Shown: positions 1 through 5,580 of the stretch, one piece after another
How the letters are laid out: each line of letters begins with the position of its first letter
Numbering within the stretch: the first letter of the stretch is position 1
Assembly: GCA_014379235.1 (NCBI GenBank)
Contig: JACMMD010001046.1
Span: 1 to 5,914 of the forward strand
Length of the DNA: 5,914 bases
Direction: 5' to 3'
Source: Anaerolineae bacterium
GTDB taxonomy: Bacteria; Chloroflexota; Anaerolineae; Aggregatilineales; Phototrophicaceae
Notes under the pieces: model-generated
What the model saw: only the letters and a program-made list of their open reading frames with translations
Databases searched by the model: none
Told to the model about the DNA's origin: nothing
Program-made: the position numbers and the translations under genes

Positions 1-199
1 GGTGTGGACGCAAGACGCCGCGCTTCGCACGCAAATCGGTTGGGCCACTGCGCCCGAACAGGGCTACATGGTTCAAACCGAGAGCGCCACGCTGACCGAA
101 GGTGATACAGAAGTGATCTACCTCGACACGCCCGATGGCCGCGCCATTCAGGTTACGCTTGGAGATGGCGGCGGCTTCTCTTGGGAATACGTCAGCTAG
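1..199 (+). CDS. C-terminal end of an unidentified, probably secreted protein (5' partial)
   Basis: The frame is open from the left edge of the window to a TAG stop at 197-199, giving about 65 residues. The GTG at bases 2-4 is more likely an internal valine than a start, because no ribosome binding site can be seen and the segment reads like the middle of a domain. The visible part contains IGWATAPEQGY, followed by a beta-rich stretch with DGRAIQV and a terminal GGGFSWEYVS. From memory, a W...R..(I/L)GWAT.PE.G motif followed by a short beta segment is common at the C-terminus of extracellular or lipoprotein-like proteins of Chloroflexota, often with no assigned function. That family link is recognition by eye only. 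The role, the signal peptide and any upstream domains lie outside the window. Two hairpin repeats follow the stop codon. Confidence 0.7.
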   Translation, partial: VWTQDAALRTQIGWATAPEQGYMVQTESATLTEGDTEVIYLDTPDGRAIQVTLGDGGGFSWEYVS

Positions 200-212
200 A
201 TAGCATCTACGG

Positions 213-238
213 TAGAGGCACGATATATCGTGCCCCTA
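213..238. repeat. Palindromic intergenic hairpin repeat, TAGAGGCACG type
   Basis: Bases 217-234 form a perfect 18-base palindrome, GGCACGATATATCGTGCC. The pairing extends outward through 213-215 and 236-238 (TAG with CTA), interrupted by one mismatch (A216 against C235). It lies 14 bases after the stop codon of the upstream gene. A run of T is missing, so it is not a textbook intrinsic terminator, although a folded transcript could still protect or end the 3' end. The form matches short hairpin repeats scattered between genes in Chloroflexota. Copy number cannot be judged from this window. Confidence 0.6.
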
Positions 239-255
239 TAACGTGGAACCTTTCG

Positions 256-282
256 TAGGGGCGACCCGCTGGGTCGCCCTTA
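256..282. repeat. GC-rich hairpin repeat, GGGGCGACCC type
   Basis: A perfect 9-base stem (259-267 GGGCGACCC with 271-279 GGGTCGCCC) closes a GCT triloop. A258 is not involved as such: the stem extends by one G-T wobble (258/280) and two further pairs (257/281 and 256/282). The outer flank reads GTAGGGGCGACCC, a common form of dispersed hairpin repeat in Chloroflexota and some other phyla. It lies only 17 bases after the first hairpin. The following TTATAT is not a strong U tract, so terminator function is possible but unproven. Confidence 0.65.
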
Positions 283-309
283 TATCGTCCTACCCCACCC
301 GCAGAATAT

Positions 310-338
310 TTCCCCCGACTGCTGTTTTGCGTTATAAA
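310..338 (+). promoter_or_regulatory. Weak candidate promoter for the three-gene cluster
   Basis: TATAAA at 333-338 could act as a -10 box, about 46 bases before the ATG at 385. At a 17-base spacing the -35 position is TTCCCC (310-315), which matches TTGACA at only three places. It is the best candidate in the intergenic region but not convincing on sequence alone. Confidence 0.3.
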
Positions 339-384
339 TAGTCAGAGTAGATCGCGTCCAATTTAACAGCGGGAAAACACGGCC

Positions 385-2430
385 ATGACGATATTACCTG
401 TCCGCGAGATGGTGCTGTATAAGCATGGCGTTGGCTTCTTCGTGCGCGCCGGAGCAGTGAGCGGCGTAGATGTCACGCTGACCTTCCGCCACGACGAAAT
501 CAACGACGTACTCAAAAGCCTCACCGCCTTCGATAACGCAGGCGGACAGGTGCTTGGCATCCACTACCAGACACCGATGGACATCAACGCCCGCCTCGCC
601 AACAGTTCGATTCGACTATCAGACACGGCCAGCGCCCGCGATCTACTGCGTGACCTGCGCGGACGCAAAGTCACCCTGACGTTTGAAATCACTCCCGGCA
701 CATTGGAAACCATTACTGGACGGATGATCGGCATCGACGAGCCGCAAAAAGAGCAGATGCTCACCAGCGACCCGTTCGGCATTTCGCTGGTGACGATGGC
801 GGCTGACGATGGCTCAGTGCGCGTGTATAAACTCGGCGGACTGCGCGGCTTCACTATCCATGACGCGCAGTCGCAGAGTGATCTGCAATATTTTCTGGAT
901 ACCAGCATGGCGCAAGACAGCCGCCGCTCGGTGATGCTGCGCCTCAGTCCCGGCGAACATGACTTGAACGTGTACTACGTCGCCCCTAGCCCGACGTGGC
1001 GCGTCAGCTATCGCGTGGTGGCCGAAACCGACGAGAATGCCGAGACGGGCAAAGCGCTGCTGCAAGGCTGGGGACTGTTCGACAATCGCCTCGAAGAAGA
1101 TTTGGAGAATATCCACGTCACGCTGGTCGCAGGGCAGCCGATTTCATTCATCTACGACCTGTACACGTCGCGTATTCCGCAGCGCTCGACGGTAAAAGAT
1201 GAAAGCCGCGTCGCCCCCGGCCCGGTAGAGTATGACGCCGCTTATAGTGAATTGGCCGATATGCCAGATTTTCTGATGTCAGCAGACCTTGCGGATGAAG
1301 AAGATCGCACGGTGGGGCAGCAAATGGCTAAACGGTCAATGCCAGCCGCCGCCAATCTTTTCGGTGGTGGACACAGCGAAGGCATCGTCGCCAGTAGATC
1401 ACTGCGTGCCGAAATTGCCGCGCAGCAGTCCGCGCAAACCACAGCCGCGACAGGCAAAGAGGCCGGCGAGTTTTTCCAGTATGAAGTCACCGCACCAGTA
1501 AGCGTCAAACGCGGCGAGTCGGCGCTTGTGCCTATCGTCGGCGCGGATGTGAGCTACAGCCGCGAACTGCTCTACAACGGCTCGAAATTCGCCAAGCATC
1601 CAGTAGCTGCGCTGCGCTTCAAGAACAGCACAGGGCTAACGCTCGAACGCGGGCCGGTGACGGTAGTTGAGAATGGCGATTACGAGGGCGAGGCTATCGT
1701 GCCTTTCACCAAAGACGGCAGCGAAGTCTACCTGCCCTACGCCGTCGAATTGGGAGTACGTATCAGCGAATCCCCAACTGCAATCAGCACAGAAATCTCT
1801 GCGCTAAACGTGAAAGGCGCTTACCTGATCGTTGACGAATATCAGATTTCGGGCATCAAATATTCCATCGAAAACACCAGCGCCAAGCCGCTCACTATCC
1901 TGATCGAGGCCAATAAACCAGTCGGGCCGACCCCCTCTGAACTCTTCGAAACCCGCCCGCCGGACGTGGAAACCGCGACTGAGTGGCGCTGGCGTGTGAA
2001 CATCGCAGCCCGTTCCCGCACCGAGTTCATCCGCCAGATGCGGCGGCGAACCCAGCGCCGTGAAGAAGTCCGCAGACTAGATTATCGGCGCTTGCAGAAT
2101 TTCATGGACAATCGCTACCTCGACACCACAACTTATGAGCGCTTATCCGAACTACTGGACAAACTTGCCTTCCAACAAAGCGCACAGGCCGAAATCCACA
2201 AGCTGGAGACCGAACGTGGCAATATGTACGGGCAGCAGGAGCAGGCCCGCGCCAACCTGCAAGCCCTCAACCCGAGCGGCCAAGAAGCTGATCTGCGTAA
2301 GCGAATGCTGCGCCAGCTTGAGACCGCTCAAGATCGGCTCGAAGCAATCGAGCAGCGCATCAACGAACTGACACAACAAATTGCCGACGCCGAAGCCCGC
2401 GTCTTGCAAATTATCACGGAGTTAGAATAA
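385..2430 (+). CDS. DUF4139-type protein with C-terminal coiled coil
   Basis: This 681-residue protein resembles the DUF4139 family (related to proteins annotated as mucoidy inhibitor A), whose biochemical role is not established. The N-terminal part has LYKHGVGFF and the DEINDVLKSL segment. The central block has YYVAPSPTWRVSYR (Y197 to R210, W205), then the typical LLQGWGLFDNRLEEDLENI segment leading to GQPISF (residues 225-255). Residues about 273-361 are a poorly conserved Ala/Gln/Ser-rich linker. A beta-rich part follows at about 362-540, including LPYAVELGV (450-458). From about residue 555 to the end the chain is highly charged, rich in Glu, Gln, Arg and Leu, and reads as long helices or coiled coil. 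There is no signal peptide or membrane segment, so a cytoplasmic location is inferred. The ATG at 385 has only a weak purine stretch (GGGAAAA, 371-377) upstream; M9 is an alternative start. The next gene begins 2 bases after the stop. Confidence 0.8.
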   Translation: MTILPVREMVLYKHGVGFFVRAGAVSGVDVTLTFRHDEINDVLKSLTAFDNAGGQVLGIHYQTPMDINARLANSSIRLSDTASARDLLRDLRGRKVTLTFEITPGTLETITGRMIGIDEPQKEQMLTSDPFGISLVTMAADDGSVRVYKLGGLRGFTIHDAQSQSDLQYFLDTSMAQDSRRSVMLRLSPGEHDLNVYYVAPSPTWRVSYRVVAETDENAETGKALLQGWGLFDNRLEEDLENIHVTLVAGQPISFIYDLYTSRIPQRSTVKDESRVAPGPVEYDAAYSELADMPDFLMSADLADEEDRTVGQQMAKRSMPAAANLFGGGHSEGIVASRSLRAEIAAQQSAQTTAATGKEAGEFFQYEVTAPVSVKRGESALVPIVGADVSYSRELLYNGSKFAKHPVAALRFKNSTGLTLERGPVTVVENGDYEGEAIVPFTKDGSEVYLPYAVELGVRISESPTAISTEISALNVKGAYLIVDEYQISGIKYSIENTSAKPLTILIEANKPVGPTPSELFETRPPDVETATEWRWRVNIAARSRTEFIRQMRRRTQRREEVRRLDYRRLQNFMDNRYLDTTTYERLSELLDKLAFQQSAQAEIHKLETERGNMYGQQEQARANLQALNPSGQEADLRKRMLRQLETAQDRLEAIEQRINELTQQIADAEARVLQIITELE

Positions 2431-2432
2431 CA

Positions 2433-2996
2433 ATGTTTCGCTGCCCTTTACCGCCCGACGCCGAACTGCGTCTGTTTCAAGTTCGCCACGCTGAAGACAT
2501 GTTCGCGCTGATTACCCGTAACCGCGAACGTCTCGATCAGTGGATGCGCTGGACGGCCAAAATCCAGAGTGTTCAAGACACCGAAGCCCTGATTCAACGG
2601 ATGCTCAACAAGTACGCCAACAACGACGGCTTTCACGCGGGCATCTGTCTCAACGGTCAGCTTGTCGGCGGCATGGCTTGTCGTGGTATCAATTGGGATG
2701 CCCGCGAAAGCGAAATCGGCTATTGGCTGACTGAGGAAGCCGTCGGGCATGGGCTGGCCTCTCGCGCCAGCCGCGCCACGCTCGAATATCTATTCGACGA
2801 ACTGCAACTGAACCGCGTCGAAATCCGCGCAGCCGTCGATAACACGCGCAGCCGTGCGGTTGCCGAGCGCATTGGTTTTCAGCTTGAGGGCGTGCTGCGT
2901 CAATCCGATTGGATTACGACGAAATACGTTGACCACGCGCTGTATTCGATACTGGCCAGCGATTGGCGCGAGTTGAAGGCGGAAGGCCGGAGCTAA
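2433..2996 (+). CDS. RimJ/RimL-type GNAT N-acetyltransferase
   Basis: This 187-residue protein has the full GNAT fold pattern. In this subfamily, acetyl-CoA donates an acetyl group to an amine, often the N-terminus of a ribosomal protein, but also small molecules or antibiotics. The N-terminal segment ELRLFQVRHAEDMFALI (11-27) and W37/W40 are typical of the RimL/YdaF branch. The acetyl-CoA loop is IGYWLTEEAVGHGLASRA (95-112), with the GHG turn at 105-107. E102 stands where the wider superfamily usually has Gln or Arg. LNRVEIRAAVDN (126-137) and SRAVAERIGFQLEG (140-153) complete the core, with N137 and S140 at the usual conserved positions. The length is normal. The ATG lies 2 bases after the upstream stop, with GGAG at 2418-2421 inside the upstream gene, so co-transcription is very likely. 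The substrate cannot be told, and rimL itself is not claimed. Confidence 0.88.
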   Translation: MFRCPLPPDAELRLFQVRHAEDMFALITRNRERLDQWMRWTAKIQSVQDTEALIQRMLNKYANNDGFHAGICLNGQLVGGMACRGINWDARESEIGYWLTEEAVGHGLASRASRATLEYLFDELQLNRVEIRAAVDNTRSRAVAERIGFQLEGVLRQSDWITTKYVDHALYSILASDWRELKAEGRS

Positions 2997-3004
2997 CGCA
3001 ATCT

Positions 3005-3553
3005 ATGGACATCATGCGGCTGACAACACTTCAATCCGCCATGTACTCGCTCATCTGGGAGTATGTAGACCGCCAGCAAATCGCGCTGCAAGCGTTGAAT
3101 CACCTGCGCCCTGATCTGGTTTTCTTCTCGCATCGCACCGCCGCCGATGGTGAAAGCGAGGACGAGGCTTTTTTGCAGGAATTCATCCGCCTCAACCGCC
3201 TGTATACTCACGTCGCCTACAACGGTGAATGGGACGAGTGGGAGTACATGATTCACGGCATGGGCATCCGTTTGATTCATACCGTCACCAAGCAGCCAAT
3301 CGAATGGGACGCGCCCAACGTTCACTGTTTTGATTGCTATTGGCTGGTGAACTATCTCGAATGGTACGTGGCGTTCGATGTCGAGGACGAGGCCCTACGA
3401 ATCATACAGAGCGCCTACAAGAATTATCAAGGCAAGTTCCGTGACTTCACCTTTGGCATCATCGACCAATTACAGCGCATGGGTGTGCTGCTGCGTCCCA
3501 ATACCGACAACTGGAATAAGTACGTCATCGTCTCCGCAGACGACTACTTCTAG
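3005..3553 (+). CDS. Unrecognised acidic, aromatic-rich 182-residue protein
   Basis: I do not firmly recognise this protein. With the ATG at 3005 it has 182 residues; an ATG at 3014 is possible, and an in-frame TTG at 2963 would overlap the acetyltransferase gene and is less likely. GGAG at 2989-2992 supports the 3005 start, with 12 bases between. The N-terminal half looks helical (LIWEYVDRQQIALQAL). The centre has a striking motif: WEYMIHGMGIRL with H84, G85 and G87, then PIEWDAP (98-104) and CFDCYWLVNYLEWY starting at C108. The C-terminal third appears helical, then ends in a short beta-like YVIVSADDYF. The HGxG, then W/D-D, then FD order loosely recalls the DUF6896 group; this is a memory-based guess. 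No signal peptide or membrane helix is seen. It is the last gene of the cluster and starts 8 bases after the acetyltransferase stop. Codon use looks like its neighbours'. Confidence 0.82.
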   Translation: MDIMRLTTLQSAMYSLIWEYVDRQQIALQALNHLRPDLVFFSHRTAADGESEDEAFLQEFIRLNRLYTHVAYNGEWDEWEYMIHGMGIRLIHTVTKQPIEWDAPNVHCFDCYWLVNYLEWYVAFDVEDEALRIIQSAYKNYQGKFRDFTFGIIDQLQRMGVLLRPNTDNWNKYVIVSADDYF

Positions 3554-3600
3554 TACCGGGTACCGCTGCCAATCCGCCCTCTGCCCACCCCTAAAATTTA

Positions 3601-3651
3601 TCTATATAATCCTGTCTATATAGTATTTTTTGAGATATTACTCTCTATAAT
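3601..3651 (+). promoter_or_regulatory. AT-rich promoter region with three TCTATATAAT-like boxes
   Basis: The decamer TCTATATAAT at 3601-3610 recurs as TCTATATAGT at 3615-3624 and TCTCTATAAT at 3642-3651. The first and third contain a perfect TATAAT (3605-3610 and 3646-3651). The third lies 23 bases before the ATG of the receiver gene, which fits a -10 box with a short leader. No good -35 is present: at 17-base spacing the third box has GTATTT (3623-3628) and the first has TGCCCA (3582-3587). The region is much richer in AT than the rest of the window. Either tandem promoters or binding sites for a regulator would fit. Confidence 0.5.
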
Positions 3652-3663
3652 GGCCTTATAAAC

Positions 3664-3668
3664 AGGAG
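3664..3668 (+). promoter_or_regulatory. Strong ribosome binding site of the receiver gene
   Basis: AGGAG lies 6 bases before the ATG at 3675. It is the best Shine-Dalgarno match in the window and fixes this start codon. Confidence 0.8.
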
Positions 3669-3674
3669 AGTTAA

Positions 3675-4082
3675 ATGGTCGCAGCGAGAGTATTGAACCC
3701 CCAGCCGCTTGCATTGGTAATCGAAGACAACGATGACATCGCGGACATCATTGGCGAGGTTTTGAAGTCCGCCGGATTTGAAGTTGAAGTTTTACAAGAT
3801 GGTCGGTTAGCGCTGCTGCGTATTCTCGACCTACTGCCCGATTTGATCGTGCTGGATTTGCATCTGCCTTTGGCCGACGGGGTAGAAATATTGCACGACA
3901 TCCGCGCTGACAAGCGCATGGCGCACATTCCGGTCATCGTCGCCACCGCCGACACGCACAAGGTCGATATGTTAGGGCCCCGCGAACAGCCGAATCATGT
4001 CATCATTAAGCCCTTCGGTTTCCGTCACTTGTGTGACGTTGCCAAACGCTACTACGCCGACGCGGTAAGCGCCCCAGTCTAA
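3675..4082 (+). CDS. Single-domain response regulator (CheY-like receiver)
   Basis: The 135 residues form one receiver (REC) domain and nothing else, so this is a stand-alone phospho-acceptor protein. Receivers take a phosphoryl group from a histidine kinase and change shape. The acidic pair E17/D18 sits after LALVI, the phospho-acceptor is D61 in LIVLDLHLP, the conserved Thr is T91 in VATAD, and the conserved Lys is K112 in IIKPF. All active-site residues are therefore present. The position three before K112, usually Tyr or Phe in CheY-type proteins, is V109. About 10 extra residues precede the first strand, and there is no output domain. No histidine kinase is encoded in the window, so the partner is elsewhere and the output must be protein-protein contact or phosphorelay. 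It has its own AT-rich promoter region and a strong ribosome binding site. Confidence 0.93.
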   Translation: MVAARVLNPQPLALVIEDNDDIADIIGEVLKSAGFEVEVLQDGRLALLRILDLLPDLIVLDLHLPLADGVEILHDIRADKRMAHIPVIVATADTHKVDMLGPREQPNHVIIKPFGFRHLCDVAKRYYADAVSAPV

Positions 4083-4095
4083 CGCTTCGACCACG

Positions 4096-4123
4096 TTGAC
4101 GCCAGCCTAACACGCTGTACAAT
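4096..4123 (+). promoter_or_regulatory. Sigma-70-type promoter of the deaminase gene
   Basis: TTGACG (4096-4101) and TACAAT (4118-4123) each match the consensus at five of six positions and are separated by 16 bases. Transcription would start near 4130, giving a leader of about 30 bases before the ATG at 4161. It lies in the 78-base gap after the receiver gene, which suggests independent expression of the deaminase. Confidence 0.65.
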
Positions 4124-4160
4124 CAAGCCTCTCGCAACCCCTGTCGAAGAGGCGCGCATA

Positions 4161-5516
4161 ATGACAACGCTGCTGATTCAAAACTGCAACATTCTACAAA
4201 TCGCACCGGACGCCCCGCAGGCCAACATTTTGCACGGCTACGATATTTTCGTGCGCGACAACCGCATTGAAGCACTGCGACCCAACGCCGCAGATGAAGC
4301 CGCCGGAATCAACCCTGACGATTTTGACGACATCATTGACGCACACGGCATGTTGGCCATGCCCGGCCTCATCAACACCCATGCCCATGTGCCAATGGTC
4401 ATCTTTCGCGGTTTGGCCGAAGACGTGTCGATTGAGCGCTGGTTCAACGACTATATGTGGCCGCTGGAAAACAACCTTCAAGCCGAAGATGTCTATTGGG
4501 GTATGATGCTCGGTCTCGCGGAGATGATCGAAGCCGGCGTAACCTCGGTAGCGGATCACTATTTCTACATGGATCAAGCGGCACAGGCGGTACAGGTCGC
4601 CGGAACTCGCGCCTTGCTCGGTTGGGCGATCTTCGGCAGCGGCGGCCAAGCGGCCATCGACCAGACGGCGGACTTCATTCAGCGCTGGCAAAACGGCGCC
4701 GATGGCCGTATCCGCGCATGGATGGCCCCACACGCTCCCTATACCTGCGACGATGATTTCCTACGCGCCAGCGCGAAAAAGGCCCGCGAACTCGGCGTTG
4801 GCATTCACATCCATGTTTCGGAGACAATGGGGCAAACTCGCGCCAGCCTCGACAAGCGCGGCATCACGCCGATTCAGGTGTTGGAGCAAACCGGAATCTT
4901 CGACGCGAATAGTGCTTCGCTGTTGGCCCACGTTTGCGGCGCGCTGCCCGAAGACATCGACATCTTAGCGAAGTACCCCGTTGGCATTGCTCATGCGCCC
5001 AAAACCTATCTCAAGCTGGCGATGGGCTTCGCGCCCGTGACTGAATTTCGGGCCGCTGGTATCCCAGTTGGGCTGGCGACAGATGGCGCGGTCAGCAACA
5101 ACACGATGAACTTGTGGGAGCCGCTGCGGCTGATGGCCATGACCCAGAAAGAGCGCGCCGGAACACCGGAAGTGATGACCATCCCCGAAGCGCTGTACAT
5201 CGCTACCCGTGAAAGCGCCCGCGTCATTGGCATGGGCGACCAGCTCGGCGCGATTGAACCCGGCTATCTAGCCGACATCATCCTGCTCGATCTACACGGC
5301 GCGCATCACCAGCCATTGCATAGCATCACGGCCAGCCTCGTCTACAATATGCAGCCAAACGACGTGCATACCGTCATCGTCGACGGGCGCGTGATTTATC
5401 GAGCGCGCCAGCATCTCACGCTTGACCTCACCGAAGTCGCGCAGCAGGTCAGCGCCAGCATGACACGTCTCTCGCAGCGCGTCCCCAACAAGCGCATTCA
5501 GGTCTACAATCCATAA
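4161..5516 (+). CDS. mtaD: 5'-methylthioadenosine/S-adenosylhomocysteine deaminase family amidohydrolase
   Basis: This 451-residue protein belongs to the metal-dependent amidohydrolase superfamily, in the MTA/SAH deaminase and TrzA/AtzA-like group. The expected reaction is hydrolytic deamination of S-adenosylhomocysteine or methylthioadenosine to the inosyl form, which recycles by-products of S-adenosylmethionine use in the cytoplasm. The first metal motif is GLINTHAHVPM (H74 and H76), followed by the group-typical RGLAEDVSIERWFNDYMWPLE. IHVSET supplies H218 and E221, LLAHVCG supplies H257, and GLATDGAVSNNTMNLW supplies D308, the last metal ligand. The final part, with GYLADIILLDL and a closing beta segment (VIVDGRVIYR), is the usual small beta domain shared with the N-terminus. 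Length is normal for the family. GAGG at 4149-4152 lies 8 bases before the ATG. Related members deaminate other adenosine derivatives, triazines or guanine-like compounds, so the exact substrate is inferred. No other methionine-salvage gene is in view. Confidence 0.9.
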   Translation: MTTLLIQNCNILQIAPDAPQANILHGYDIFVRDNRIEALRPNAADEAAGINPDDFDDIIDAHGMLAMPGLINTHAHVPMVIFRGLAEDVSIERWFNDYMWPLENNLQAEDVYWGMMLGLAEMIEAGVTSVADHYFYMDQAAQAVQVAGTRALLGWAIFGSGGQAAIDQTADFIQRWQNGADGRIRAWMAPHAPYTCDDDFLRASAKKARELGVGIHIHVSETMGQTRASLDKRGITPIQVLEQTGIFDANSASLLAHVCGALPEDIDILAKYPVGIAHAPKTYLKLAMGFAPVTEFRAAGIPVGLATDGAVSNNTMNLWEPLRLMAMTQKERAGTPEVMTIPEALYIATRESARVIGMGDQLGAIEPGYLADIILLDLHGAHHQPLHSITASLVYNMQPNDVHTVIVDGRVIYRARQHLTLDLTEVAQQVSASMTRLSQRVPNKRIQVYNP

Positions 5517-5532
5517 CAATAGTGCCGTGTTT

Positions 5533-5561
5533 GTAGGGGCAAGTCTGAGACCTACCCCTAC
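5533..5561. repeat. Imperfect hairpin repeat, GTAGGGGCA type
   Basis: Thirteen-base arms, 5533-5545 and 5549-5561, pair with two mismatches (C5540/A5554 and A5542/C5552) around a TGA loop. The outer seven pairs, GTAGGGG with CCCCTAC, are perfect. Changing the mismatched bases back would give a perfect hairpin of the dispersed type I associate with Chloroflexota, so this looks like a partly decayed copy. It sits 16 bases after the deaminase stop and 19 bases before the next start. There is no T tract, so it is not a clear terminator. Confidence 0.6.
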
Positions 5562-5571
5562 CTGTCGCTCT

Positions 5572-5575
5572 GGAG
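5572..5575 (+). promoter_or_regulatory. Ribosome binding site of the VOC gene
   Basis: GGAG lies 5 bases before the ATG at 5581 and supports that start. It is close to the hairpin repeat, which ends at 5561. Confidence 0.6.
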
Positions 5576-5580
5576 TTCCG

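Noticed and set aside
564..1116. Two overlapping minus-strand open frames inside the DUF4139 gene
   Set aside because: Both are opposite the conserved part of a real gene and have low-complexity Arg/Ser or unremarkable translations, as expected of shadow frames.
2963..3004. TTG start that would extend the 182-residue protein by 14 residues
   Set aside because: It would overlap the acetyltransferase gene by 34 bases and lacks a matching ribosome binding site, while the ATG at 3005 has GGAG upstream.
3553..3563. Small palindrome GTACCGGGTAC at the stop codon of the third cluster gene
   Set aside because: The stem is only five pairs with a one-base loop and has no T run, so it cannot be supported as a terminator.
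3630..3635. TTGAGA as a -35 box for the TATAAT at 3646-3651
   Set aside because: The spacing is only 10 bases, far shorter than the 16-18 needed for a sigma-70-type promoter.
4194..4733. Open frame of 179 codons on the minus strand inside the deaminase gene
   Set aside because: It lies wholly opposite a well-supported amidohydrolase gene, has no recognisable domain, and such frames are common opposite GC-rich genes.
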